Positions 34,563 through 44,792 of a stretch of 64,000 bases of DNA are shown here, piece by piece. The notes under the pieces were generated by a model. That model worked only from the letters and a program-made list of their open reading frames with translations. It was not told the origin of the DNA and did no database searches. Each line of letters begins with the position of its first letter. Position 1 is the stretch's first letter. The stretch is from NCBI RefSeq assembly GCF_002858925.1, contig NZ_PJRS01000040.1:1-64000 (forward strand), in the 5' to 3' direction. This stretch comes from Caulobacter zeae. GTDB taxonomy: Bacteria > Pseudomonadota > Alphaproteobacteria > Caulobacterales > Caulobacteraceae. The translations under genes and the position numbers were made by a program.

Positions 34563-36247
34563 GCGGGTTCCGAGGCGGGCTTGGGTGGTGTCTGGGGCGG
34601 TGTCGGAGTGGCGGCGCCCTGGCGCTTCATGCGCACGGCCAGCAGCACGAACAGCAGGGCGGCGTAGAAGAACTGGGCGACGGCGATGATCCCGATCACC
34701 CGGAAGACGTCGTTGAAGGCCAGGATGTTGGCCTGCTGGACCAGTTGCTGGGTCAGCAAGGCCACGCCGTCGGCGGCGCGGAAGGCCGGATCGCCTTGGG
34801 TGGCGGCATAGGCCCCGCCATAGGCCTGCAAGGTCGCAGCGACGGCCGGGTCGGAGCCGGTCAGGTGCTCGGCCAGATAGACGGCGTGATGCTGGGCCCG
34901 CACGGTCTGCAGCGTGCCCAGCAGCGAGGCGCCGAACAGGCCGCCCAGGTTCTGGGCGACGCCGAACATCACCGAGAAGGTGATGATCGAGCCCAGGCCC
35001 CGGGTCAGCAGTTGGCCGATGCCGAACATGAAGGCCGGCCCCAGGAACATGGCGGCGGCGAAGGCCAGCAGGGCCTGGCTGAGATAGAGGTTGGCCGGCG
35101 CGGTCAGCACCGTGGCGCGGGCGTCGAGGAAGGCGCCGAGCGCGATCAGCAGGATCGAGCCTAGGAACTGCGGGGCCAGGGTCTTCTGGTTGAGGGTCGT
35201 GGCGCTGACCACGACGCCGGCTATGGTGGCCAGCAGGACCATGCCGTAGAGCAGCCGCTGCTGCTCGGCGGCCAGTCCCAGGGCGTTCATCAGGCCGGCT
35301 GCGCCGACGCTCTGCTCGGACAGGATCAGCCGCACCAGGGCGATGTTCAGGCAAAAGCGCAGGAAGGCGCCGGTGGCCACCCAGCGGGTGTCGATCAGCG
35401 GGTGGATGCGGCCGTGCTCGACCAGCGAGGCGACGGCGATCATCACCACGGCGGCGGCCAGACACCAGCCGAGCCACGGCGCCTCGAACCACCAGACGAT
35501 GCGGCCAAGGCCAAGCACCGCGACGATCAGGCCAAGGCCGCCGCCCAGCAGGGCGAAGGTCAGGACGTCGGTCTTTTCGAAGACGTGGATGCGCACCCCG
35601 TGCGGCAGGCGAAACAGCAGCACGGCGGCCAGGCAGGCGGCGGCCAGGCACGCTTCCAGGGCGTAGAGGCCGTGCCAGTAGGCGGCGTCGAGCAGGTCGG
35701 TGGAGATCACCCGGGCCAGCGGCGCGCCCAGCTGCGAGACGCCGACCCCCAGCACCAGCGCTCCCATCCGGAACGAGGCGGGGAAGGCTTGCAGCATGTA
35801 GAACATGGCCAGGGCGCTGAGCGCGGCGGCGCCGACGCCGCTGATCGCCCGCAGGGCCAGGGCCATCGGATAGTTGTCCAGGAACAGGTGGGCGAAGGCG
35901 GCCACCGTGTAGAGGCTGAGGAACACCAGGGTGAACCGGCGGATGCCGAACTGCTGGCGGTACTTCACCAGCAGGAGGTTCATCGAGATGTTGGTCATGA
36001 TGTAGATCGTGGTCAGCCAGGCCCCTTGCGTGGGGGTCAGGCCCAGCGAGCCCTGGATGGCCGGCAGGTTGACCGAGATCAGCGCCGTGCCCAGCGAGCC
36101 GGTGACGCCGATCAGCAGGCTGATCAGGCCGTGGACGATGCGGAAGGGCAGGGGAAAGTCCGGCGTCGAAGGCGAGCCGGGCATCATCGGCCGCTCGTGC
36201 GGCAGCCAATCCGGGGTCTGGCCGATCGTCTCGCCGTGCCGGGGCAT
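34559..36247 (-). CDS. EmrB/QacA (DHA2) multidrug MFS transporter
   Basis: 562 residues, about 14 membrane helices. DHA2 signs: LISVNLPAIQGSLGLTPTQG, AWLTTIYIMTNISMNLLLVK and GVSQLGAPLARVI. Proton-driven exporter in the inner membrane, working with the adaptor and outer-membrane protein encoded next. ATG 36247 has AGAGG upstream; a TTG at 36301 is in frame without a ribosome binding site. Divergent from the TetR gene, its likely repressor. The substrate cannot be told. Confidence 0.9.
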   Translation of the reverse strand: MPRHGETIGQTPDWLPHERPMMPGSPSTPDFPLPFRIVHGLISLLIGVTGSLGTALISVNLPAIQGSLGLTPTQGAWLTTIYIMTNISMNLLLVKYRQQFGIRRFTLVFLSLYTVAAFAHLFLDNYPMALALRAISGVGAAALSALAMFYMLQAFPASFRMGALVLGVGVSQLGAPLARVISTDLLDAAYWHGLYALEACLAAACLAAVLLFRLPHGVRIHVFEKTDVLTFALLGGGLGLIVAVLGLGRIVWWFEAPWLGWCLAAAVVMIAVASLVEHGRIHPLIDTRWVATGAFLRFCLNIALVRLILSEQSVGAAGLMNALGLAAEQQRLLYGMVLLATIAGVVVSATTLNQKTLAPQFLGSILLIALGAFLDARATVLTAPANLYLSQALLAFAAAMFLGPAFMFGIGQLLTRGLGSIITFSVMFGVAQNLGGLFGASLLGTLQTVRAQHHAVYLAEHLTGSDPAVAATLQAYGGAYAATQGDPAFRAADGVALLTQQLVQQANILAFNDVFRVIGIIAVAQFFYAALLFVLLAVRMKRQGAATPTPPQTPPKPASEPA

Positions 36248-36368
36248 CGCGCCTCTTGGTGCTGACGACGTCACTGTGGGATGCGCCGCGTCGTCGGTCA
36301 AATGTCGTCGATGACGCAGGCTTGGGAGCGTGGCCGGGCTGCGTCTTGAACGAAATTCCTCAGACCTC

Positions 36369-36390
36369 GGCGCATCTTGACGCTTGCGCC
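36369..36390. promoter_or_regulatory. Candidate TetR operator
   Basis: GGCGCA (36369-36374), ten bases, TGCGCC (36385-36390): a perfect 6-10-6 inverted repeat in the gap between the efflux operon and the TetR gene. A second inverted repeat, GACGCAG (36313-36319) with CTGCGTC (36339-36345), lies nearer the efflux genes. Confidence 0.4.
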
Positions 36391-36439
36391 AAATTCGAAC
36401 GCTTGTAAGGGTTCCCTAGGGGTAAAGGGGATTGAAGTC

Positions 36440-37108
36440 TTGAGTTCGACCACCGAGATCGCCGCCGGCCAGGACGCCGAGGCGCAGGAAACCGAAGCCG
36501 TCACCAAGAACCTGGTGTTCACGGCGGCCGAGCGGCTGTTCGCCCTGCACGGCTTCCAGAACGTGTCGGTGCGCGACATCACCGCCGCGGCGGGCGTGAA
36601 CCTGGCGTCGGTGAACTATCACTTCGGCTCCAAGGACGCCCTGCTGTTCGAGATCTTCAAGCGGCGCACGGCCGAGCTCAATCGCGAGCGGGCCCGCATG
36701 CTGCACGAGGCCAACGACAGGAACGAGGGCGCCCCGCCGGTGCGCGAGATCCTGGCTGCCCTGCTGACCCCGCCGCTGCGCTGGCTGGCCCCCGACCACG
36801 AACGCCGCATCTCGCTGCAGTTCCTGATCCGCGCCCGCAGCGAGGGCACCGACGAGATCCGCAGTGTGCTCAAGACCGACGTCTCGCACCTGCGCCGCTT
36901 CTCCGACGCCCTCTTGAAGGCCCGCCCGGACCTGTCGCCGGAGGACGTCTACTGGCGGCTGCACTTCACCCTGGGCATGCTGCACAACAACCGCTTCGCC
37001 GAGTTCGACCGCCTGAACGTGCTGTCGGAAGGCCAGACCAGCGAGGCCGACGTGGTGTCGCTGCTGGAGCGGATGCTGGCCTTCGCCGAGGCCGGCTTCG
37101 CGGCTTGA
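36440..37108 (+). CDS. TetR-family repressor
   Basis: 222 residues from TTG 36440, with AGGGG at 36426-36430. N-terminal helix-turn-helix: FTAAERLFALHGFQNVSVRD, ITAAAGVNLASVNYHFGSKD, ALLFEIFKRR; the C-terminal half is a ligand/dimer domain. Divergent from the efflux operon, which it probably represses until an exported compound binds. An earlier TTG at 36377 is possible but would overlap the candidate operator. Confidence 0.87.
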   Translation: MSSTTEIAAGQDAEAQETEAVTKNLVFTAAERLFALHGFQNVSVRDITAAAGVNLASVNYHFGSKDALLFEIFKRRTAELNRERARMLHEANDRNEGAPPVREILAALLTPPLRWLAPDHERRISLQFLIRARSEGTDEIRSVLKTDVSHLRRFSDALLKARPDLSPEDVYWRLHFTLGMLHNNRFAEFDRLNVLSEGQTSEADVVSLLERMLAFAEAGFAA

Positions 37109-37116
37109 GGCTAAAC

Positions 37117-37441
37117 CCCTCTCTCATGGAGAGAGGGAGGGGCCCGCGCCGCAGGCGTGGGAGGGTGAGAGGGTACGCTCTCACCGATGAAGCGCCCCCA
37201 CTTCGTCATCCCGGAAAGCCCGAAGGTCTTATCCGGGACCCAGGGGGGCTGGGCTCGGCAGCCAGTTTGGGCGCCCCGGCGGATATCGACGCAGTGCGGC
37301 GGCCCCTGGGTCCCGGCTCTCCGCTTCGCTGCGGCCGGGATGACGGCTTAAGGCGAGAATTGGGATTCACGGCCAAGGGTGAAACCTCTCACCCTCCCAC
37401 CGCTTCGCGGCGGGCCCCTCCCTCTCTCAAAGAGAGAGGGT
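37117..37441. repeat. Nested dispersed repeats
   Basis: Outer pair: GAGAGAGGGAGGGGCCCGCG unit at 37117-37172 and its inverse at 37381-37441, the family also seen at 15309-15550. Inside is a different element (37204-37348): GTCATCCCGGAAAGCCCGAA, GGGACCCAGGGG, later CCCCTGGGTCCCGGCTC and GCGGCCGGGATGACGG, an inverted pair related to 38618-38769. One repeat family has evidently inserted into the other. No gene. Confidence 0.8.
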
Positions 37442-37508
37442 TTGGCGCGTTTGCACGAATCACCGGCATGTGAGGAACGATCGCCGGGCCTGGGGGTTAA
37501 GGTGCCCC

Positions 37509-38387
37509 ATGGCTCGGCTCGGCATCACTCATGAGACCCGCTACGCTTACGAGCGCCCGGTGGCGTTCGGGCCGCACCGGCTGCTGATCCGGCCGCGCGA
37601 CAGCCACGCCATCCGCATCGTCGAGGCCAGGCTGGCCACCTCGCTGCCCGGCCAGACGCGCTGGAGCTATGACGCCAGCGGCAACTGCGTCTGCACCTTC
37701 CTGCCTGAGGGGCGGGCCGATTTCCTGACCATCACCAGCAGCCTGGTCATCGACCGCTTCCCCGCGCCGCTGAGCGACCAGGCGATCGACGACCCGCACA
37801 CGGTTTCGCCGATCGTCTACGGACGCGAGGACCGGGCGGTGCTGGACCCGTTCATCCGTCCGGCCACCGAGGACGCCGACCGGGTGATGCTGCGCTGGCT
37901 GCGCGAGCAGATGGAGCGGCCCGACGAGCCGGCGCTCGATTTCCTGCTGCGCCTGAACGCCACGATCCACGACCAGTTTGAGTATCAGGCGCGGTCGGCC
38001 GAGGGCACGCAGAGCCCGGCCCTGACCGTGGCGCGCAGGGCGGGCACCTGCCGCGACTTCGCCTGGCTGATGGTCGAGGCGCTGAGGCGGCTGGGCTACG
38101 CGGCGATGTTCGCCACAGGCTATATCTACAGCCCCTCGCACGGCGGGATCCGGGGCGCGGGCGCGACCCATGCATGGTGCGAGGTGTTCCTGCCCGACCT
38201 GGGCTGGACCGAGTTCGACCCGACCAACGGCCTGGCCGAATCCGAGGACCTGATCCGGGTTGCCGCCACCCGCACGCCCGCCGAGGCCCTGCCGGTCTCC
38301 GGCACGGTGATCGGCGATCCGGGCCTTTCCGAGCTCAGCGTGGCCGTCGACGTGCAGCAGCTTGACGCGCTGTGCGAGGCGGCTTGA
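37509..38387 (+). CDS. Transglutaminase-like cysteine protease-fold protein
   Basis: 292 residues. An N-terminal bacterial transglutaminase-like domain (ITHETRYAYERPVAFGPHRL, LIRPRDSHAIRI) precedes a catalytic core with Cys in RRAGTCRDFAWLMVEALR, His in GATHAWCEVFLPDLGW and Asp in FDPTNGLAESEDLI. The Cys-His-Asp triad is complete. No signal peptide, so cytoplasmic. Substrate unknown; relatives include putative peptidases and amidases. Confidence 0.88.
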   Translation: MARLGITHETRYAYERPVAFGPHRLLIRPRDSHAIRIVEARLATSLPGQTRWSYDASGNCVCTFLPEGRADFLTITSSLVIDRFPAPLSDQAIDDPHTVSPIVYGREDRAVLDPFIRPATEDADRVMLRWLREQMERPDEPALDFLLRLNATIHDQFEYQARSAEGTQSPALTVARRAGTCRDFAWLMVEALRRLGYAAMFATGYIYSPSHGGIRGAGATHAWCEVFLPDLGWTEFDPTNGLAESEDLIRVAATRTPAEALPVSGTVIGDPGLSELSVAVDVQQLDALCEAA

Positions 38388-38450
38388 GCCTTATCAAATG
38401 AAAAGCGCCGCCAAGGCGCGTAGAGTGATGTTCAGACGGGAGGCGCCGCC

Positions 38451-38603
38451 ATGATGACCAAGCCGTTCCAGCACCAGAAACCCACGACGGACTTCGCGTT
38501 CTCGAAGTCGGAGCCCAAGGCCCAGCACGGCCAGAAGCCCGCCAAGGAATGCGTCGAGCTGAAGGACGAGAAGCGCTCGTTCGAGCCGCGTCCGGGGCAC
38601 TAG
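38451..38603 (+). CDS. Small hydrophilic protein (50 aa)
   Basis: ATG 38451 (a second ATG follows directly), with CGGGAGG upstream at a good distance; stop TAG at 38601-38603. Charged, Lys/Gln-rich: MMTKPFQHQKPTTDFAFSKS and the ending RSFEPRPGH. One Cys, no hydrophobic segment, probably disordered. Function unknown. Confidence 0.6.
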   Translation: MMTKPFQHQKPTTDFAFSKSEPKAQHGQKPAKECVELKDEKRSFEPRPGH

Positions 38604-38617
38604 GCCGCCCCAAATCG

Positions 38618-38769
38618 TCATCCCGCGGAGGCGCGCTTACGCGCCGTAGACCCCGGACCCAGGGGCCGATGCACGGCAGCGGCTCCCGCCGACCGCGCCT
38701 GATCCCCCCACCGCGCCCCGTCTCCTGGATCCCGGCTCTCCGCTGCGCTGCGGCCGGGATGACAGGGTA
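38618..38769. repeat. Dispersed repeat, GTCATCCCG...CGGGATGAC family
   Basis: Left end CGTCATCCCGCGGAGGCGCG and GACCCCGGACCCAGG; right end TCTCCTGGATCCCGGCTCTC and GCGGCCGGGATGACAGGG. The ends are inverse to one another and match the inner element at 37204-37348. The AGACCCCGGACCCAGGGGCC part suggests pairing across the element. No coding. Confidence 0.7.
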
Positions 38770-38786
38770 GGGAGAGCGGGCGAGGC

Positions 38787-39299
38787 TCACCCCCGCCGCA
38801 GGATGAACTCCAGGTCCTGGACCTCGCCCACCGGGAAGAAATACTCGCCCGCCTTTTCGAAACCCATGCGGCCGTAGAGGCGCTGGGCGCCGAAGTTCTC
38901 CGACCAGACGCCGATCCACAGCGGGCGCGGGCCGTCCTTTTCCAGCCAGTCGAGCACGGCGTTCAGCAGCAGCGAGCCGCGGCCGCCGCCCTGGTGGTCC
39001 TTCAGCACGTAGATTCGCTTGAGCTCGCCATGACCCGGCTCGACGTCGGGGTGGGGCAGGTCGCAGGGACCGGCCAGGGCGTAACCGATCGCCTGGCCGT
39101 CGTGCTCGAGGATCCAGCTGGCCTTTTCCGGATCGGCCAGGTCGCGGCAGGTGCGCTCCAGGCCGTAGGCATAGGCCAGGAAGGTCTCCAGGTCCTTGGG
39201 CGGATAGAGGTGCGCGAAGGTCTCGGCGAAGGTGCGCGCCCCGAGGGCGGACAAGGTTTCGGCGTCCGCGAGGACGGCGCGGCGCAGGGTCGTGCTCAT
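38787..39299 (-). CDS. GNAT-family N-acetyltransferase
   Basis: 170 residues from ATG 39299. GNAT core: LRRAVLADAETLSALGARTF, then GELKRIYVLKDHQGGGRGSL (acetyl-CoA loop Q-G-G-G-R-G) and WIGVWSENFGAQRLYGRMGF, ending VGEVQDLEFILRR. Similar to ribosomal-protein-alanine or spermidine-type acetyltransferases, but the acceptor is unknown. Divergent from zwf. Confidence 0.85.
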   Translation of the reverse strand: MSTTLRRAVLADAETLSALGARTFAETFAHLYPPKDLETFLAYAYGLERTCRDLADPEKASWILEHDGQAIGYALAGPCDLPHPDVEPGHGELKRIYVLKDHQGGGRGSLLLNAVLDWLEKDGPRPLWIGVWSENFGAQRLYGRMGFEKAGEYFFPVGEVQDLEFILRRG

Positions 39300-39480
39300 G
39301 GGCAGGTGATGCCTCGAAAAAGGCGGTGCGGACAAGCCATGTGACGCGTTCTTGAAATGCGATTGGTCTTATGGCGACCGGCCGACAAAGGGCCTAGGTA
39401 GGGGCCGCCATAGCGCGGTTTTTGGGGTCGGCCTCGGGCCGGACCGACCCCCATGCTTGCCAAGCGCGCACGGGCATGTC

Positions 39481-39496
39481 ATGACAACGTTGTCAT
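39481..39496 (+). promoter_or_regulatory. LacI-type operator upstream of zwf
   Basis: Perfect 16-bp palindrome ATGACAACGTTGTCAT, 13 bases before the zwf start. Same core (TGACAA-CG-TTGTCA) as the site before the lacI gene at 44728-44741. Its place at the start of the transcript would allow repression of zwf-pgl-edd-glk. Confidence 0.8.
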
Positions 39497-39509
39497 AGGG
39501 TGGACGAAA

Positions 39510-40976
39510 TTGACCAAGAAAAAAGCCGATAACGGTGAGACGGGCCGCGACGTCCTGGTGCTCCTCGGGGGCGCCGGCGACCTGGCCCTGCGGATGCTTC
39601 TGCCGTCGCTGTATTTCCTGGAAGTCGACCGGCTGCTGCCGCGCGACCTGCGCATCTTCGGCGTCGCGCGCGGCGACCTGGACGGCGCGGGCTACCGCAA
39701 GCTGGTGCGCGAGCACCTGGGCAAGCGCGCCAATGTCGAAGAAGCCGCCTGGGAGCGCCTGGCCGCCCGCCTCGACTACCTCTCGGTCGACATCACCAAG
39801 GAGGAGGGCGCCAAGGCCCTGGCCGGCAAGATCGGCGGCCACGACTCGCTGACGGTGTTCTTCGCGGTTTCGCCCAGCCTCTATCCGTCCGCCTGCCAGG
39901 CCCTGCAGGCCGCCGGCCTGACCGGCCCGTCGACGCGCCTGGTGCTGGAAAAGCCCATCGGCCGCGACCTCGAAAGCTCCAAGGCCACCAACGCCGCCGT
40001 CGGCGCCGTGGTCGACGAGAGCCAGATCTTCCGCATCGACCACTATCTGGGCAAGGAGACGGTCCAGAACCTCACCGCCCTGCGGTTCGCCAACGTGCTG
40101 TTCGAGCCGCTGTGGGACAACAAGTCGATCGACCACGTCCAGATCACTATCGCCGAGACCGAGAAGGTCGGCGACCGCTGGCCCTATTACGACGAGTACG
40201 GCGCCCTGCGCGACATGCTGCAGAACCACCTGCTGCAGCTGCTCTGCCTGGTGGCCATGGAGGCCCCGTCGGGCTTCGATCCCGACGCCGTGCGTGACGA
40301 GAAGGTCAAGGTGCTGCGTTCCCTGCGCCCCTTCACCAAGGACAACGTGGCGCACGACACCGTCCGCGGCCAGTACGTGGCGGGCGTGGTCGAGGGCACC
40401 GCGCGCGCCGGCTATTTCGAAGAGGTCGGCCAGCCGTCCAAGACCGAGACCTTCGTGGCCATGAAGGTGGCCATCGACAACTGGCGCTGGGCCGGCGTGC
40501 CGTTCTTCCTGCGCACCGGCAAGAACCTGCCCGACCGCCGCACCCAGATCGTCGTGCAGTTCAAGCCCGTGCCGCACAACATCTTCGGCCAGGTGACGCA
40601 AGGCGAGATGCAGGCCAACCGCCTGGTCATCGACCTGCAGCCGGAAGAAGACATCTCGCTGTCGGTGATGACCAAGCGTCCGGGCCTGTCGGAAGAGGGC
40701 ATGCGCCTGCAGTCGCTGCCGCTGTCGCTGAACATGGCCGCGCCGGGCGCCCGTCGCCGGATCGCCTATGAGAAGCTGCTGCTGGACGCGTTCCGCGGCG
40801 ACCGCACCCTGTTCGTCCGTCGCGACGAGGTCGAGGCCGCATGGCGGTTCGTCGACGGGGTGGCCAAGGCCTGGGCCGATGCGGGCATCGAGCCGGCGAC
40901 CTACGCCGCCGGCACCTGGGGGCCACCCAGCGCCGCCTCGCTGATCGCGCCGCAAGGCCGCGGCTGGAAGTCGTAA
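39510..40976 (+). CDS. zwf: Glucose-6-phosphate 1-dehydrogenase
   Basis: 488 residues from TTG 39510 (an in-frame ATG at 39453 would place the operator inside the gene, so I reject it). Oxidises glucose 6-phosphate to the lactone, first step of the Entner-Doudoroff route. Motifs: VLVLLGGAGDLALRMLLPSL (NADP fold), the active-site block FRIDHYLGKETVQNL, and LRTGKNLPDRRTQIVVQF. First gene of zwf-pgl-edd-glk, with a palindromic operator directly upstream. Confidence 0.95.
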   Translation: MTKKKADNGETGRDVLVLLGGAGDLALRMLLPSLYFLEVDRLLPRDLRIFGVARGDLDGAGYRKLVREHLGKRANVEEAAWERLAARLDYLSVDITKEEGAKALAGKIGGHDSLTVFFAVSPSLYPSACQALQAAGLTGPSTRLVLEKPIGRDLESSKATNAAVGAVVDESQIFRIDHYLGKETVQNLTALRFANVLFEPLWDNKSIDHVQITIAETEKVGDRWPYYDEYGALRDMLQNHLLQLLCLVAMEAPSGFDPDAVRDEKVKVLRSLRPFTKDNVAHDTVRGQYVAGVVEGTARAGYFEEVGQPSKTETFVAMKVAIDNWRWAGVPFFLRTGKNLPDRRTQIVVQFKPVPHNIFGQVTQGEMQANRLVIDLQPEEDISLSVMTKRPGLSEEGMRLQSLPLSLNMAAPGARRRIAYEKLLLDAFRGDRTLFVRRDEVEAAWRFVDGVAKAWADAGIEPATYAAGTWGPPSAASLIAPQGRGWKS

Positions 40977-40992
40977 GAAGGGTATCCGCAAC

Positions 40993-41679
40993 ATGCCCAA
41001 GATCGAAGTCTTCCCGACGCGCGAGGCCCTGTACGACGCGGCCGCCTCGACCATCGCCGGCGCCCTGACCACGGCCGTGGCCACCCACGGCAAGGCCGGG
41101 TTCGCCGCCACCGGCGGCACGACGCCCGCGCCGGTCTACGATCGCCTGGCGACCCTGACCGTTCCCTGGGACAAGGTCACCGTCACCCTCAGCGACGACC
41201 GCTTCGTGCCGCTCGACCATCCGGGCAGCAACGAGGCCCTGGTGCGCCGTCACCTGCTGACCGGCGACGCGGCCAAGGCCGCCTTCGCGCCGCTCTATTT
41301 CGACGGCGTCGACCACGAAGCCTCGGCCGCGAAGGCCGAAGAAGGCGTCGCCCAGGCCCTGCCGTTCGGCGTGGTGCTGCTGGGCGTCGGCGCCGACGGC
41401 CATTTCGCCTCGCTGTTCCCGGGCAACCCCGCCCTGGCCGCGGGCCTGGATCCCGACACCGACCGCCTGGTCGTGGCCGTGCCGAAAGGCGAGCCGGCCC
41501 CCGACCTGCCCCGGATCAGCCTGACCTTCCAGGCGTTGATTCAGGCGTCGCTGATCGTGTTGCTGGTCACGGGCGAGGCCAAGCGTGAGCTCCTGGCCGG
41601 GGAGGTAGATCCCGACCTGCCGATCGCCAGGATCCTGAAGCAGGACCGCGCCCCGGTCCGCATCCTCTGGGCGGAGTAA
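40993..41679 (+). CDS. pgl: 6-Phosphogluconolactonase
   Basis: 228 residues. Hydrolyses the lactone made by Zwf to 6-phosphogluconate. Glucosamine-6-P isomerase-like fold: GFAATGGTTPAPVYDRLATL, VTLSDDRFVPLDHPGSNEAL, GVVLLGVGADGHFASLFPGN and ISLTFQALIQASLIVLLVTG. It starts 16 bases after zwf and ends six before edd. Confidence 0.95.
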   Translation: MPKIEVFPTREALYDAAASTIAGALTTAVATHGKAGFAATGGTTPAPVYDRLATLTVPWDKVTVTLSDDRFVPLDHPGSNEALVRRHLLTGDAAKAAFAPLYFDGVDHEASAAKAEEGVAQALPFGVVLLGVGADGHFASLFPGNPALAAGLDPDTDRLVVAVPKGEPAPDLPRISLTFQALIQASLIVLLVTGEAKRELLAGEVDPDLPIARILKQDRAPVRILWAE

Positions 41680-41685
41680 GTTCTG

Positions 41686-43497
<1,812 letters not shown>

Positions 43498-43513
43498 AGG
43501 GAACGGGAAACCC

Positions 43514-44503
43514 ATGAACGGCGCCAACGCACACGGGCTGGGTCTGGTAGGCGATATCGGCGGGACCAACGCCCGCTTCGCCCTGGTCGACTTCGACGGT
43601 CCGGATCCCCGGCTGATCGAGCCCACCGCCTACAAGGGCGAGGACTACGACACGGCCGAGGACGCCATCGAGGACTATCTGGCCAAGGTGGGGGTCAAGC
43701 ACCCCGACCAGGCCGTGGTCGCGGTGGCGGGCCCGATCGAGCATGGCGCCGTTCACTTCACCAACATCGACTGGCGCCTGTCGGAAGACAGCCTGCGCCG
43801 GGCGGGCGGCTTCCGTAACGCCCGGCTGATCAACGACTTCACGGCCCAGGCCCTGGCCGCGCCGCGCCTGAGCCCCAAGGACCTGCGCCAGATCGGCCCG
43901 CTGCCGACCTCGGGCGAGGGCGATCTGGCGATCATCGGCCCGGGAACCGGCTTCGGCGCCGCCGGCATGGTGCGCCGCCACGGCTGCGACACCCCGCTGA
44001 CGACCGAAGGCGGCCACATCTCTTTCGCCCCGGTCGACGAGCTGGAGATCGAGATCCTGCGCGGCCTCCAGGCCAAGTACGGCCGGGTGTCGGTCGAGCG
44101 GATCCTGGCCGGTCCGGGCATGGAGGACCTGCACGTCCTGCTGGCCAAGATCGAGGGCCGCCCGGTCGAGGAACTGGCCGCCAAGGCCATCACCGAAGGC
44201 GCCGTGGCCGGCCGCGAGTGCTGCAAGACCACGGTCGAGCGCTTCTGCGCCATCCTCGGCTCGGTCGCCGGCGACCTGGCCCTGGCGCTGGGCGCGCGCG
44301 GCGGCGTGTTCATCGCCGGCGGCATCGCACCGCGGATCATCGACCTCCTGGAAGCCAGCGCCTTCCGCGAGCGTTTCGAGGCCAAGGGCCGGCTGAGCGA
44401 CTATGTGCGCGACATCCCGACCCACGTGATCCTGCACCCGCATACCGCCCTGATCGGGGCTGCGGTTGCGATGACGCCGGACGGCCAGGCCTCGATTTCG
44501 TAG
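43514..44503 (+). CDS. glk: Glucokinase
   Basis: 329 residues. Phosphorylates glucose, feeding Zwf. Motifs: GLVGDIGGTNARFALVDF (phosphate loop), INDFTAQALAAPRLSP, LAIIGPGTGFGAAGMV, TEGGHISFAP and GGVFIAGGIAPRI. It starts 16 bases after edd, last gene of the operon. Internal glucose from the GH3 glycosidase encoded at 51.5 kb would be its natural substrate. Confidence 0.95.
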   Translation: MNGANAHGLGLVGDIGGTNARFALVDFDGPDPRLIEPTAYKGEDYDTAEDAIEDYLAKVGVKHPDQAVVAVAGPIEHGAVHFTNIDWRLSEDSLRRAGGFRNARLINDFTAQALAAPRLSPKDLRQIGPLPTSGEGDLAIIGPGTGFGAAGMVRRHGCDTPLTTEGGHISFAPVDELEIEILRGLQAKYGRVSVERILAGPGMEDLHVLLAKIEGRPVEELAAKAITEGAVAGRECCKTTVERFCAILGSVAGDLALALGARGGVFIAGGIAPRIIDLLEASAFRERFEAKGRLSDYVRDIPTHVILHPHTALIGAAVAMTPDGQASIS

Positions 44504-44521
44504 GGCTGGTTTTCCTGAGCC

Positions 44522-44668
44522 AGTGCGTGGTCCTCGTCCCCATCGGATCGCGCCGCTGGCGCGGCCCGCCCAAGGGCATGCTTCGACACGCTCAGGATGA
44601 GGACCACGGCCGGCGTTCTGGACGTATAGAAACCTCATCCTGAGCCCGTCGAAGGACGAGGTTTCCGC
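44522..44668. repeat. Dispersed repeat pair with internal insertion
   Basis: Same family as 8259-8365: GTGCGTGGTCCTCGTCC at the left, TTCGACACGCTCAGGATGAG next, then AAACCTCATCCTGAGCCCGT and CGAAGGACGAGGTTTCC. Here about 45 extra bases (CCATCGGATCGCGCCGCTGG and onward) split the left unit between TCGTCC and TTCGACA. Confidence 0.75.
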
Positions 44669-44727
44669 CGCGGAAGTCGCCGCTAGAACCCCCGCTTTGG
44701 GCCCCTTCGTTCAAAAAGGGGTCGCCT

Positions 44728-44741
44728 TGACAAGGTTGTCA
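44728..44741 (+). promoter_or_regulatory. LacI-type operator and -35 region of the lacI gene
   Basis: TGACAAGGTTGTCA, palindromic with centre GG. The overlapping TTGACA (44727-44732) could be the -35 element, so repressor binding would block the promoter: likely autoregulation. Confidence 0.75.
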
Positions 44742-44792
44742 TGGCTTGTTGTCTCGCTTGAAGGCTGAATCAACGCCGCGCGAGGCCATTTC

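Noticed and set aside
39424..39451. Hairpin GGGGTCGG...CCGACCCC before zwf as a terminator
   Set aside because: There is no T run after it on either strand, so I do not call it a terminator. It may be structural or chance.
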